In this document: positions 35,031-43,538 of the stretch, piece by piece
How the letters are laid out: each line of letters begins with the position of its first letter
Numbering within the stretch: the first letter of the stretch is position 1
Source of the DNA: a bacterium 1XD42-54
Lineage (GTDB): Bacteria; Bacillota; Clostridia; Lachnospirales; Lachnospiraceae
DNA: 64,000 nt
NCBI GenBank assembly: GCA_003612585.1
Contig: RAZH01000010.1
Span: 1 to 64,000 of the forward strand
Reading direction: 5' to 3'
Notes under the pieces: model-generated
What the model was told of the DNA's origin: nothing
Database searches by the model: none
Seen by the model: the letters and a program-made list of their open reading frames with translations, nothing else
Translations under genes and position numbers: made by a program

Positions 35031-35951
35031 ATGGGTATGGTGTTTGGCCTATTGGCAGCAGGGCTGGGGGTTTGTCTTATATTTGTTCTCGGCTGGCAAA
35101 GGAGACAGAAGAGGCAGGTAGAGGAACTGACAGAATATCTGATGCGGATGCAGGATTATCCGGAATTGATGCCGCCGGCGAAATGCATGGAAGGGAAGAT
35201 CGGGATTTTACAGAGTGAGATTTACAAGCTAGTTGTGCAGACGAAAGAGCAGTCATCCGTGGCAATGCGGGATAAGGAGTATCTGGCGGGAATGCTTTCG
35301 GATATTTCGCACCAGATTAAGACGCCACTTGCGGCTGTCACGATTCTGACTGATCTTTTGAAAAATCCGGATTTGCCGGAGGAAAAGCGAGCTGAGTTTA
35401 CGGAAAAGATTGATTCGCAGGTGGCGCGCATTACGTGGCTGATTCGAAATCTGCTGACGCTTTCTCAGCTTGATGCCAATATGCTGAAATTGAAGCGGGA
35501 ACGGGTGGGCGTGGAGGCTTTGCTTCAAAATGCCTGCCAGCCGGTTGCAGTTGCGGCAGAACAAAAAGGAATCCGGCTCATTGTTCCAGAATGCAGTGAG
35601 ATGGAGATGGTCTGTGATGTGCGTTGGACATCAGAGGCCTTTTCCAATATTGTGAAAAACTGCGTGGAGCATACTGCAAACGGAGGTGCGGTGGAGATTC
35701 TGGTGAGCCAGAATAATTTCGCGACGAATTTTGTGATACGGGACAACGGCGAAGGGATTGCGAAAGAGCATTTACCGCATATTTTTGAACGGTTTTACCG
35801 GGGAGGAAATACCTCGGGAGAGAGTGTGGGGATTGGCCTTGCAATGGCAAAGCAGGTGTTCCTGATGCAGAATGGCGTGATTGAAGCAAGCAGTGAGGTG
35901 GGAGTTGGAACGGAATTTCGGGTGAAAATGTACTGGATAGAAATGGCTTGA
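35031..35951 (+). CDS. Small sensor histidine kinase (intramembrane-sensing type)
   Basis: A 306-residue kinase with only one short N-terminal hydrophobic segment (FGLLAAGLGVCLIFVLG) and no extracellular sensor. The HisKA box is SDISHQIKTPLAAV (phosphorylated His). The ATPase shows FSNIVKNCVEHT, RDNGEGI, HIFERFYRG and GIGLAMAK. Kinases of this build in Firmicutes sense through a partner ABC transporter (BceS style), which fits the FtsX permease upstream. A 75-base gap separates it from the regulator gene. Its stop codon overlaps the -35 element of the next promoter. Confidence 0.92.
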   Translation: MGMVFGLLAAGLGVCLIFVLGWQRRQKRQVEELTEYLMRMQDYPELMPPAKCMEGKIGILQSEIYKLVVQTKEQSSVAMRDKEYLAGMLSDISHQIKTPLAAVTILTDLLKNPDLPEEKRAEFTEKIDSQVARITWLIRNLLTLSQLDANMLKLKRERVGVEALLQNACQPVAVAAEQKGIRLIVPECSEMEMVCDVRWTSEAFSNIVKNCVEHTANGGAVEILVSQNNFATNFVIRDNGEGIAKEHLPHIFERFYRGGNTSGESVGIGLAMAKQVFLMQNGVIEASSEVGVGTEFRVKMYWIEMA

Positions 35952-35978
35952 CATAGAGCGCACTGTAGCCTTTAAAAT
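35948..35978 (+). promoter_or_regulatory. MerR-type autoregulated promoter
   Basis: TTGACA (35948-35953), a 19-base spacer and TAAAAT (35973-35978), with a TAGAG/CTGTA imperfect dyad in the spacer. It drives the MerR gene at 36015 and matches the layout of the site at 23128. Confidence 0.7.
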
Positions 35979-36014
35979 TGAAGATATAAATACAAAAGAG
36001 AGGGCGGTCAGAAC

Positions 36015-36401
36015 ATGGAGTATACGATTTCGCAGGCAGCAGAAAAAGCAGGTGTTTCGGTTTATACGCTGCGTTACTATGATAAGGAGGGACTTCTGCC
36101 GTTTCTGGAAAAGCGGGCAGATGGAACGCGGGTATTTAAGGACAGTGATTTTGAGTGGCTGAAAACGATTTCCTGCCTGAAAGATACAGGGATGTCGATC
36201 AGAGAAATCAGGGGATTTATCAGTCTTTGCATAGAGAGGGAGCGTACACTTGAAAAACGGCTGGAGATCATGAAACGCCATCAGATTGATTTTGAGGAAA
36301 AGATGGAGCAGATGGAGCGTTATCGCGCAGCGATTCAGTTTAAGGTAGCGTATTATACGGAAGCGCTTGCAGAGTGGAGGAACACAGAGCATACGATGTA
36401 A
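36015..36401 (+). CDS. MerR family regulator (NmlR/AdhR-like)
   Basis: A 128-residue protein: a MerR winged helix (ISQAAEKAGVSVYTLRYYDK, then EGLLPFLEK) and a long dimerisation helix (ERERTLEKRLEIMKRHQIDF). It lacks an effector domain and has none of the conserved metal-binding cysteines of MerR/CueR. The size and the RYYDKEGLLPFLEKR stretch suit the NmlR/AdhR class, which responds to aldehydes or nitrosative stress. A 19-base-spacer promoter sits directly upstream (35948), pointing to autoregulation, and a similar promoter lies before the DUF362 gene. Confidence 0.9.
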   Translation: MEYTISQAAEKAGVSVYTLRYYDKEGLLPFLEKRADGTRVFKDSDFEWLKTISCLKDTGMSIREIRGFISLCIERERTLEKRLEIMKRHQIDFEEKMEQMERYRAAIQFKVAYYTEALAEWRNTEHTM

Positions 36402-36479
36402 CAGCAGAAGGGCCCAGAGGCAAAAGCTGAATGGGCAAATTTGCATATTTATATTTTGTGAAAAAGTTGATAAAAAACA

Positions 36480-36521
36480 AAAAACAGGGAAATCTTATCT
36501 TTATAAGATTTCCCTGTTTTG
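36480..36521. terminator. Bidirectional terminator next to tRNA-Leu
   Basis: AAAACAGGGAAATCTTA pairs with TAAGATTTCCCTGTTTT (17 base pairs). A and T runs on both sides let it act for the MerR gene (plus) and for the tRNA (minus). Confidence 0.85.
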
Positions 36522-36528
36522 AAATTAG

Positions 36529-36613
36529 TGCGGAAGATGGGACTTGAACCCACACGATCGCATTGATCACAAGATCCTTAGTCTTGCTCGTCTGCCAATT
36601 CCGACACTTCCGC
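36529..36613 (-). tRNA. tRNA-Leu (anticodon AAG)
   Basis: Read on the minus strand the 85-base gene has the acceptor GCGGAAG/CTTCCGC, discriminator A, the D-loop GGAATTGGCAGACG, the anticodon stem CAAGA/TCTTG with loop CTAAGGA (anticodon AAG), a long class II variable arm, and the T-loop GGGTTCAAGTCCC. CCA is not encoded. The long variable arm confirms tRNA-Leu. Confidence 0.92.
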
Positions 36614-36779
36614 GAACAAACAGTATAATAGCAAAAAACAGGAAGAAAGTCAATACTTATTTTGAAGAAAATTAAAATTTTTTTGTCGAAAAAATTTTGA
36701 AAAAAATTGTAAATAACTATTGACATTTTGTGGGTCATGTAGTATTATAACGTTCGTGAGTTGAAAAACTTACCAATAC

Positions 36780-36863
36780 GCGGAGGTGGCGGAATTGGCA
36801 GACGCGCAGGCTTCAGGTGCCTGTGGTAGCAATATCGTGTGGGTTCAAGTCCCATCCTCCGCA
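36780..36863 (+). tRNA. tRNA-Leu (anticodon CAG)
   Basis: An 84-base gene with the acceptor GCGGAGG/CCTCCGC, anticodon stem CAGGC/GCCTG around loop TTCAGGT (anticodon CAG), a long variable arm and the T-loop GGGTTCAAGTCCC. CCA is not encoded. It is divergent from the tRNA-Leu(AAG) gene, with about 165 bases between. Confidence 0.93.
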
Positions 36864-36864
36864 T

Positions 36865-36896
36865 AAAGCTTTCCGGAGTGACTGGAAAGCTTTTTT
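36865..36896 (+). terminator. Terminator after tRNA-Leu(CAG)
   Basis: AAAGCTTTCC pairs with GGAAAGCTTT, followed by further T bases. Confidence 0.85.
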
Positions 36897-37034
36897 GTTA
36901 TATTGAGAAATTTTGTAATATTAAGAAATCTTCAGGATTTCTGATTTGATTCAAATTGAAAGGATCGAAATGGCGCAGGTGTCACACATACACCTTTATT
37001 TTATCCGCCAGAGAGCTCAGGAGGGATTTTCAAT

Positions 37035-38225
37035 ATGTCAAGAAAAAGAGAAAGAGAGGAACGTCCCAATTCTTATAATGGACGGGGGGGTTACGAAAGC
37101 GATAATAAAAGAAAAAAAAGCGGCATGAATATGAAAAAGGTGTTCGCGATCAGCTTTTGCATTGTGCTGGGCATTGTGTTTATCAGTGGCGGCGTAATTT
37201 ACAAACTGGGACATGACCTGTACAGCAATGTAAATTATGTTGCAGATGAAGACGTGAAGAGGCTTGAGACACTTCCGGAGCATGTGGTGAAGCAGATGGA
37301 GGAGGAGGCGCGTGCAGCGGCTCTTGAGGCTGAATCAGATGTAGATGGCCTTGGCGGTGTAAAGGTCAGTGCTGACGAGCTGGACAGCATTCACAATAAA
37401 ATGAGTAGTATGACGGACAAGAAGACAGCATCAGACAATGATATTTACAATATCCTTCTGGTTGGTGTAGACCGCAGGGACAAGACGTGGAACGGTAATT
37501 CGGACAGTATGATTCTTGTTTCCATAAATAAGAAGGACAACCGGGTGACCATGGTTTCTCTGATGAGAGATACGTATGTGGACATCCCGGACGTTGGTTA
37601 TGATAAGCTGAATGCCGCTTATGCGTGGGGCGCAGGCCCGCTTCTGTGCGAGACGATTACGAACACTTATAAGGTACAAGTAGACCGTTACGCCGCAGTT
37701 GATTTCTTTGATCTGATTGATATTATTGATATTATTGGCGGCGTGGATATGGAGATTACCGCAAGCGAGGCGGAAGTAATGAACGGTTATATCCTGGATA
37801 TGTGTAATCTGATGAATGTTGACGGCTATGCACATCAGGTACCTGTGGGCGGTGGGTACATCCACTGTGACGGCGTACAGGCTGTTGCGTATGCAAGAAA
37901 CCGTTACGTTGGAAATTCAGACTATCAGCGTACCGAGCGTCAGCGCTATCTGATTCAGCAGCTTATGGGCGAAGTGAAAGGTATGTCCGTCGCGCAGATG
38001 ACAGATAAGATGCAGTCTATTCTGGGACATGTTACGATGAATATTCCGGAGAGCGAGATCTGGAGTATGATTCCAGAGCTTCCAGAAATGCTGGAATACA
38101 AGTTCGAGACAGACCGTATTCCGTATGACAATATGTATGATGTGATCGACGTAAAAGGACAGGGAATGCTTGTTCCAGATTGGGAGCCGACGATTGATAA
38201 GCTTCATGATTTCATTTATGGTTAG
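37035..38225 (+). CDS. LytR-CpsA-Psr (LCP) family protein
   Basis: A 396-residue protein with a basic cytoplasmic tail (about 30 residues), one membrane helix (about residues 35-58) and an extracellular LCP domain. The domain shows NILLVGVDRRDKTWNGNSDS with the DRR/D and NSDS residues that bind pyrophosphate, MVSLMRDTYVDIP, and ARNRYVGNSDYQRTERQRYL (conserved Arg residues). LCP enzymes attach teichoic acids or polysaccharides to peptidoglycan. A ribosome site (CAGGAGGG) lies upstream of ATG 37035. It has its own terminator. Confidence 0.93.
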   Translation: MSRKREREERPNSYNGRGGYESDNKRKKSGMNMKKVFAISFCIVLGIVFISGGVIYKLGHDLYSNVNYVADEDVKRLETLPEHVVKQMEEEARAAALEAESDVDGLGGVKVSADELDSIHNKMSSMTDKKTASDNDIYNILLVGVDRRDKTWNGNSDSMILVSINKKDNRVTMVSLMRDTYVDIPDVGYDKLNAAYAWGAGPLLCETITNTYKVQVDRYAAVDFFDLIDIIDIIGGVDMEITASEAEVMNGYILDMCNLMNVDGYAHQVPVGGGYIHCDGVQAVAYARNRYVGNSDYQRTERQRYLIQQLMGEVKGMSVAQMTDKMQSILGHVTMNIPESEIWSMIPELPEMLEYKFETDRIPYDNMYDVIDVKGQGMLVPDWEPTIDKLHDFIYG

Positions 38226-38247
38226 CAGTTTGTATCATAGAAGAAGG

Positions 38248-38286
38248 AAACGCAGCCTTTGGAGTAAATCCGGGGCTGCGTTTTTT
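38248..38286 (+). terminator. Terminator after the LCP gene
   Basis: AAACGCAGCC pairs with GGCTGCGTTT, followed by TTT. Confidence 0.88.
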
Positions 38287-38529
38287 GTAACTTTATAAAG
38301 GAAAATGGGATTTTTAGGCAAAATGAAACAGCAGGTAGGGGAGCTACCTGCTGTCTCGAGGGGAGTATAAATAATTAATAAGGGGTTTGTAAAAAAAATT
38401 GTTTTGAAGGGTAAATTCTTTTTACAAAAGAGATTATAATATAGTTTCCAGAAAATTGCAATACATATTTTTTAAAAATATTGGAACAATAACGGTGTAA
38501 TGAAAAAACAAAAACAGGAGGCTATTATC
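38287..38529 (+). other. Leader region with an 11-bp hairpin
   Basis: ACAGCAGGTAG (38328-38338) pairs perfectly with CTACCTGCTGT (38344-38354) around GGGAG. No T-run follows, so it is not a typical terminator. It lies about 175 bases before the Asn-rich gene and could be an operator or RNA element. A TATAAT at about 38436-38441 may be the -10 of the Asn-rich gene, without a good -35. Confidence 0.4.
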
Positions 38530-38715
38530 ATGGCTAAAAATGCGAATAACATGGAAAATGTAGAATCCAAGAATACGAATTCTCAGAACAAAACCCAGAA
38601 TGCAAGTGGTACAAATTCTTCCACAAACAGCAACTCTAAAAACTGCCACAACACCAACAGCACAAAAAATAGCTCCAGCAAGAACAGCAAAAACGAGGCT
38701 GACTACGAGTACTAA
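38530..38715 (+). CDS. Small Asn/Ser/Lys-rich protein
   Basis: A 61-residue soluble protein made almost entirely of Asn, Ser, Lys and Thr, ending in an acidic EADYEY. The composition suggests disorder. AGGAGG 8 bases before ATG 38530 and a strong terminator right after the stop show a genuine, separately transcribed gene. Short Asn-rich proteins of this kind occur in spore-forming clostridia, where some are suspected small spore or coat components. No motif here proves that. Confidence 0.75.
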   Translation: MAKNANNMENVESKNTNSQNKTQNASGTNSSTNSNSKNCHNTNSTKNSSSKNSKNEADYEY

Positions 38716-38726
38716 GATGAGATTTC

Positions 38727-38757
38727 AAAAACGGGGATGCGAAGGCATCCCCGTTTT
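38727..38757 (+). terminator. Terminator after the Asn-rich gene
   Basis: AACGGGGATGC-GAAG-GCATCCCCGTT with a run of A before and T after; 11 base pairs and a tetraloop. Confidence 0.92.
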
Positions 38758-38826
38758 CACGCTTACAGGATATCTATCATATAAAGATATGCGTCATATA
38801 ATAAGAAAAAAGGAGTATTTCAAATC

Positions 38827-39135
38827 ATGGAAACAATTTCGGCGAAGGAACTTGAACGGTATGCCCGGGAGGGAAAGTACCTTATTATAGATTTGAGGTC
38901 AGGCGCTGAGTTCAGACAGGGACATGTGCCGGGGGCGGTAAATGTGCCGCACGGACAATTTCGCGGTATGGTACCCGGACGTCCGGGAGAACCGGTGATT
39001 TTGTACTGTGACCGCGGAGCGCTCAGTATGGCTGTAGCCAGGGAATTGGAACAGAAAGGGCGCCGAACGATGAGCGTGGTAGGCGGATTTATGGCTTACC
39101 GGGGCCGGGCCGTATCTGGTACAATGAAGGGATAA
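38827..39135 (+). CDS. Rhodanese-like sulfurtransferase domain protein
   Basis: A 102-residue single-domain rhodanese: LIIDLRSGAEFRQGHVPGAV (CH2A-type region), the active loop ILYCDRGALSMAVA with the catalytic Cys, and the closing VVGGFMAYRG. It would carry sulfur as a Cys persulfide. AAAAGGAG precedes ATG 38827 by about 9-10 bases. It is short but complete for the class (GlpE/PspE size). The sulfur acceptor is unknown. Confidence 0.9.
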   Translation: METISAKELERYAREGKYLIIDLRSGAEFRQGHVPGAVNVPHGQFRGMVPGRPGEPVILYCDRGALSMAVARELEQKGRRTMSVVGGFMAYRGRAVSGTMKG

Positions 39136-39210
39136 ATGATATAACGATTGACAAAAAAGGCAGGAGGGCATTAAGATAGAGAAGGAAATGAGGTACATAA
39201 GGAGGAGAGC

Positions 39211-39753
39211 ATGAAGCTTTTGATTGCATCGGATATCCATGGATCGGCCTTTTATTGCCGGAAACTGATGGAGGTGTACGATAAGGAAGGGGCAGATCGT
39301 ATGGTGCTGCTGGGAGACATTTTGTATCACGGACCACGAAATGATCTTCCGGCAGAATATGCCCCCAAAGAAGTGATACGGATGCTGAACGGGAAACGGC
39401 GTGAGATTTACGCGGTGCGCGGGAACTGTGAGGCAGAAGTGGACCAGATGGTGCTGGAATTTCCGGTGCTTGCTGATTATATGCTGCTGTTTCATGGGGA
39501 AACTGCAATCTATGCGACGCATGGCCACGTGTACCATGAAAAGAATCTTCCGCCAATGAAACCGGGAGATGTTTTGCTGCACGGCCATACGCATGTCCTG
39601 TGTGCAGAGGAGAAAGCAGGAATCCTGATTCTGAATCCGGGCTCCGCAGCGCTTCCGAAAGGCGGAAATCCACCGACGTATGCAGTGCTGCGAGACGGAA
39701 GGTTTACCATCAGGGATTTTGAAGGAAATACAGTAAAGGAAATCATAATATGA
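39211..39753 (+). CDS. YfcE-type phosphodiesterase
   Basis: A 180-residue metallophosphoesterase with the full metal-binding set: DIHG (about residue 8), GDILYHGPR, GNCE, THGH and GHTH, closing with LNPGSAALPKGG. YfcE enzymes hydrolyse phosphodiesters with Mn2+; the physiological substrate is not settled. GGAGG precedes ATG 39211. Its stop overlaps the start of the RNA methyltransferase gene by four bases (ATGA), so they are cotranscribed. Confidence 0.92.
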   Translation: MKLLIASDIHGSAFYCRKLMEVYDKEGADRMVLLGDILYHGPRNDLPAEYAPKEVIRMLNGKRREIYAVRGNCEAEVDQMVLEFPVLADYMLLFHGETAIYATHGHVYHEKNLPPMKPGDVLLHGHTHVLCAEEKAGILILNPGSAALPKGGNPPTYAVLRDGRFTIRDFEGNTVKEIII

Positions 39754-40913
39754 AAAAATTATACGAACTGATAGCACCTTGTCATTTTGGCCTAGAGGCT
39801 GTATTGAAGCGGGAGATTCTGGATCTTGGCTATGAAATTAGCAGTGTCGAAGACGGCAGGGTGACATTTCTGGGAGATGCGCAGGCGATTGCAGATGCGA
39901 ATGTTTTTTTGCGCACCGCAGAACGAATTTTGTTAAAAGTAGGGACCGTGCATGCTGAGACATTTGACGAGCTGTTTGAGCGGACCAAAGCGCTTGCGTG
40001 GGAGGAGTATCTTCCGAAGGACGCAAAATTCTGGGTTGCCAAGGCGACTTCAGTAAAGAGCAGACTGTTCAGTCCCTCAGATATTCAGTCCATTGTGAAA
40101 AAAGCGATCGTAGAACGGCTCAAAACGGTATATGGGGTGAGCTGGTTCCAGGAGGATGGAGCGCAGTATCCGATTCGCATCTGTTTTATGAAGGATGAGG
40201 CGTTGATTGCCCTGGATACGACTGGAGAGTCCCTGCACAAGCGTGGTTATCGTAAACTTACGGCGAAAGCGCCGATTTCGGAAACTCTGGCATCTGCTTT
40301 GATCTTGCTTACGCCCTGGAAAAAAGACCGGATTCTTGTGGACCCATTCTGTGGGAGCGGGACCTTTCCAATTGAGGCAGCCATGATAGCGGCCAATATC
40401 GCACCTGGTATGAACCGCTCCTTTCTGGCGGAAAGCTGGGCGAACCTAAGTCCGCGCCGTCTGTGGTACGATGCAGTGGAGGAGGCGCAGGATCTTGTAG
40501 AAACAGAAGTTGAGACGGATATTCAGGGCTACGATATTGACGGAGATGTGGTTCGAAGTGCAAGAGAGAATGCCCGTCTGGCCGGTGTGGATCATTTGAT
40601 ACATTTTCAGAGAAGGCCGGTTTCAGAGCTGAATCATCCGAAAAAATATGGTTTTGTCATTACAAATCCTCCTTACGGAGAGCGGATTGAGGAACGTGAA
40701 AATCTCCCTGGCCTTTATCAGGAGATTGGACGTGCCTTTTCAAGGCTCGATTCCTGGTCGGAATACGTCATTACCTCTTACGACCAGGCAGAAAAATATA
40801 TTGGTAAAAAGGCAGATAAAAACAGGAAGATCTACAATGGAATGATCAAGACGTATTATTACCAGTTTTTGGGGCCGCGGCCGCCGAAGAAGGGAAATGG
40901 AGAGCGGATTTGA
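39750..40913 (+). CDS. THUMP-domain rRNA (guanine-N2) methyltransferase, YpsC/RlmL-like
   Basis: A 387-residue enzyme. The N-terminal 160 residues form the ferredoxin-like plus THUMP RNA-binding region (YELIAPCHFGLEAVLKREI, KSRLFSPSDIQSIVKKAI). The C-terminal methyltransferase has the SAM motif VDPFCGSGTFPIEAAMIA and the catalytic NPPYGER. It corresponds to the N-terminal enzyme half of E. coli RlmL (m2G2445 of 23S rRNA) and to B. subtilis YpsC. It overlaps its neighbours on both sides by four bases or fewer, so it is the centre of a tightly coupled operon. Confidence 0.92.
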   Translation: MKKLYELIAPCHFGLEAVLKREILDLGYEISSVEDGRVTFLGDAQAIADANVFLRTAERILLKVGTVHAETFDELFERTKALAWEEYLPKDAKFWVAKATSVKSRLFSPSDIQSIVKKAIVERLKTVYGVSWFQEDGAQYPIRICFMKDEALIALDTTGESLHKRGYRKLTAKAPISETLASALILLTPWKKDRILVDPFCGSGTFPIEAAMIAANIAPGMNRSFLAESWANLSPRRLWYDAVEEAQDLVETEVETDIQGYDIDGDVVRSARENARLAGVDHLIHFQRRPVSELNHPKKYGFVITNPPYGERIEERENLPGLYQEIGRAFSRLDSWSEYVITSYDQAEKYIGKKADKNRKIYNGMIKTYYYQFLGPRPPKKGNGERI

Positions 40914-42187
40914 GAAAAAAGAGAAGCATGGTATGGTTTGCAGCGGCGCTTTTGGGAATGACAGGGATGTTTTTGCGGGCAGAAGCGGATGGTGAGCTGC
41001 CTGTGCGGTGGTATGCCGGGGATTATGGAAAAAAGCCTGTGGTACGCGATCAGGGAAAGTATGGAACATGCTGGGCACTGAGCGCTGCATCTGCGATGGA
41101 GGCAGCGTTGCTTCCGGATGAGCATATCATATTTTCAGCAGATCACCTTTCACTTGGCAATACATTTACCGTGGATACGGAGGATGGCGGGGATTATCTG
41201 ATGCTGATGGCGTACCTGAGTAGCTGGCAAGGACCCGTCACAGAGGAAGAGGACCCGTATGGGGATGAGTATTCGCCGCCCGGGCTGTCTCCTGCGGTTC
41301 ATGTGCAGGAGGTTCAGGTACTGGAATATGGGGCTATAAATGAGATAAAAAAACTGGTTCAGGAATACGGCGCTGTGCAGACTTCGCTGTACATGGACCG
41401 CAATACGACATCATCGGAGTCTCCTTATTACAATCAGGATAAGAGTGCATACTATTATTATGGGTCTGAGATTCAGAATCACGATGTAGTGATTCTTGGC
41501 TGGGATGACACGTATTCCAGATTTCATTTTCGGACGCCGCCAGCGCAGGATGGAGCTTTTATTTGTCAGAACACCTGGGGAGAAGCATTTGGTGAAAATG
41601 GTATTTTTTATGTTTCCTATGAAGACAGTAATGCTGGTGATACGGTCATTTCGTACAGCAGGATTGAGGGAACAGACAATTATGACCGGATTTATCAGAC
41701 GGATGACTGTGGCTGGCAGGGTAAACAGGGATACGACGACGATACCTGTTGGTTTGCAAATGTGTATACGGCAGTTTCCGATGAGTGGTTGTCTGCTGTC
41801 GGTGTGTATGCGACAGCAGCAGAGGCTTCCTGTGAAGTTTATGTTGTACCGGATTTTGCGGGGCCTGAATCGTTCGAAAAAAAGGAATTCCTGAAAAGCT
41901 GTGAGATGGATGCCAAAGGCTACTATACGATTGATCTGGAAACGCCGGTTGCCCTGGAAGCGGGGGAGCGTTTTGCAGTGGTTATAAAAATGACGACACC
42001 GGGCGAATGGAATCCGGTGGCGGTGGAATATAAATCGGACGAGTATACGCAGAATGTGACAACCGATGGCAAAGAAGGGTATCTGAGCCAGACCGGAGAC
42101 TACTGGCAGAATACGGAGGAGGAATTCGGGACGAACGTGTGTCTGAAAGCGTACACGAATGCAGATATTGTGTCTGAAGGGATGTGA
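40910..42187 (+). CDS. Secreted papain-family (C1) cysteine protease
   Basis: A 425-residue exported protein (signal about residues 1-26). The C1 peptidase domain has all catalytic residues: Gln48 in RDQGKYGTCW, Cys54, His191 in QNHDVVILGWDD and Asn221 in CQNTWGEAFG. About 150 residues follow with beta-rich, lectin-like composition (EASCEVYVVPDF, ALEAGERFAVVIKMTTPGEW), as in clostridial surface C1 proteases. No prodomain of normal length is present between the signal and the catalytic part. The TTG start at 40910 overlaps the methyltransferase stop. It is an odd member of an otherwise cytosolic housekeeping operon. Confidence 0.9.
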   Translation: MRKKRSMVWFAAALLGMTGMFLRAEADGELPVRWYAGDYGKKPVVRDQGKYGTCWALSAASAMEAALLPDEHIIFSADHLSLGNTFTVDTEDGGDYLMLMAYLSSWQGPVTEEEDPYGDEYSPPGLSPAVHVQEVQVLEYGAINEIKKLVQEYGAVQTSLYMDRNTTSSESPYYNQDKSAYYYYGSEIQNHDVVILGWDDTYSRFHFRTPPAQDGAFICQNTWGEAFGENGIFYVSYEDSNAGDTVISYSRIEGTDNYDRIYQTDDCGWQGKQGYDDDTCWFANVYTAVSDEWLSAVGVYATAAEASCEVYVVPDFAGPESFEKKEFLKSCEMDAKGYYTIDLETPVALEAGERFAVVIKMTTPGEWNPVAVEYKSDEYTQNVTTDGKEGYLSQTGDYWQNTEEEFGTNVCLKAYTNADIVSEGM

Positions 42188-42246
42188 ATCAGTGATTCCA
42201 TTCCAGGGCGCGTCCCGGTTAGGGATGCTGTAGAGGAGAAAAAATT

Positions 42247-42846
42247 ATGGAAAAAAGAATTATTTTTGCGACCGGGAACGAAGGGAAAATGAAAGAGATT
42301 CGTATGATACTGGCGGATCTTGGCGTGCCCGTAGTTTCCATGAAGGAGGCCGGCGTGTCGGCAGATATCGTGGAGGATGGGAAAACGTTTGCTGAGAATG
42401 CGGCTATCAAGGCCCGGGCGATTATGGAACTGACGGGTGAGATTGTTATGGCGGATGATTCAGGGCTTGAGATTGATTATCTGGATAAGGCGCCGGGGAT
42501 TTATTCTGCGCGTTTTATGGGAGAAGATACCTCCTATACGATCAAAAACACAGCGCTTCTGGAAAAACTAAAGGGCGTACCGGATGAGGAACGGACGGCC
42601 CGGTTTGTGTGTGCGATTGCATGCGTGTTTCCTGACGGAACGCTGCTGGAAAGTTATGGAACGATGGAAGGCAGAATCGGTTATGAGATACGTGGAGAGA
42701 ACGGGTTCGGATACGATCCGATTTTTTATCTGCCGGAGTATGGATGCAGCTCAGCAGAAATATCGCCGGAAAAGAAAAATGAATTGAGTCATCGTGGAAA
42801 AGCGCTTCGTGCCATGAAAGAACGACTGGGAAATATGAGGGATTGA
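42247..42846 (+). CDS. rdgB: RdgB/HAM1-type XTP/dITP pyrophosphatase
   Basis: A 199-residue enzyme that hydrolyses non-canonical purine triphosphates (ITP, XTP, dITP) to monophosphates and so prevents their incorporation. Family motifs are IIFATGNEGKMKEIRMIL, FAENAAIKARAI, MADDSGLEIDYL, PGIYSARF, GENGFGYDPIF and KNELSHRGKALRAM. GAGGAG precedes ATG 42247. A second YfcE-like phosphodiesterase follows after three bases, a pairing I recall as common in Lachnospiraceae. Confidence 0.95.
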   Translation: MEKRIIFATGNEGKMKEIRMILADLGVPVVSMKEAGVSADIVEDGKTFAENAAIKARAIMELTGEIVMADDSGLEIDYLDKAPGIYSARFMGEDTSYTIKNTALLEKLKGVPDEERTARFVCAIACVFPDGTLLESYGTMEGRIGYEIRGENGFGYDPIFYLPEYGCSSAEISPEKKNELSHRGKALRAMKERLGNMRD

Positions 42847-42849
42847 ATA

Positions 42850-43347
42850 TTGGAAAATCAGAAAATAAAAATTGTTATTATAAGTGATACACATGGACAC
42901 GAAGAGAACGTAAAGAAGGTTTTAGAACGCGAAGGAATGCCGGATCATGTGATTCATCTGGGAGACTCAGAGGATAGCGGCATCCGGTTAAGCCAGACGC
43001 TTGCCTGCCCGCTGCACATCGTTGCCGGAAACTGCGACTTTTTTTCCTGTCTTCCTAAAGTAGATTTTGTGGAAATCGCAGGACATAAAATCCTCATCAC
43101 GCATGGGCACTACCACTATGTGTCAGTAGGAATTCGGGACCTGGTAGAGGAGGCAAAGGTAAATGATTGTGATGTGGCGATGTTCGGCCATACACACAAA
43201 CCGTTTTTGGACCAGAGCGACAGCGAGGTAACTGTGCTCAATCCGGGCAGCCTCTCTTTTCCACGGCAGACAGGCCGTAAGGCCAGCTATGCGGTGATGG
43301 AGATAGAAAGTGACGGAGCGGTAACGTACCGGCAGGAATATCTTTAA
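42850..43347 (+). CDS. YfcE/MJ0936-type metallophosphodiesterase
   Basis: A 165-residue protein with the metallophosphoesterase motifs DTHGH, GDSED, GNCDF, THGHYH and GHTHKP. It is the second member of this family in the operon and is shorter than the YfcE-type gene at 39211; the sequences differ enough to be separate subfamilies. It starts at TTG 42850 three bases after the rdgB stop. Natural substrates are uncertain. Confidence 0.92.
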   Translation: MENQKIKIVIISDTHGHEENVKKVLEREGMPDHVIHLGDSEDSGIRLSQTLACPLHIVAGNCDFFSCLPKVDFVEIAGHKILITHGHYHYVSVGIRDLVEEAKVNDCDVAMFGHTHKPFLDQSDSEVTVLNPGSLSFPRQTGRKASYAVMEIESDGAVTYRQEYL

Positions 43348-43392
43348 TATACAAGGTTGCGTAACGCGTCTGGAAAATCGGGATGTGGCAAT

Positions 43393-43459
43393 AAAAAAGA
43401 AGCTGCAACACAGGCCTTTGTCAGCAGGAAAGATGACAGGATTGTGTTACAGCTTTTTT
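43393..43459. terminator. Bidirectional terminator between the phosphodiesterase and glgP
   Basis: AAGCTG-C-AACACA (about 43400) pairs with TGTGTT-A-CAGCTT (about 43444), closing a 30-base loop. A-run before and T-run after allow use on both strands. Confidence 0.65.
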
Positions 43460-43538
43460 GTTTGAATAACGCTTATCAATTTTTATTCAGGTGTCCTTGG
43501 CATTCTGTAATTGAAAGCTTTGCGGAAGGAAGAACGGG

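Noticed and set aside
36946-37128. 60-codon frame overlapping the LCP gene start
   Set aside because: Overlaps the basic N-terminal tail of the LCP protein in another frame; no family resemblance.
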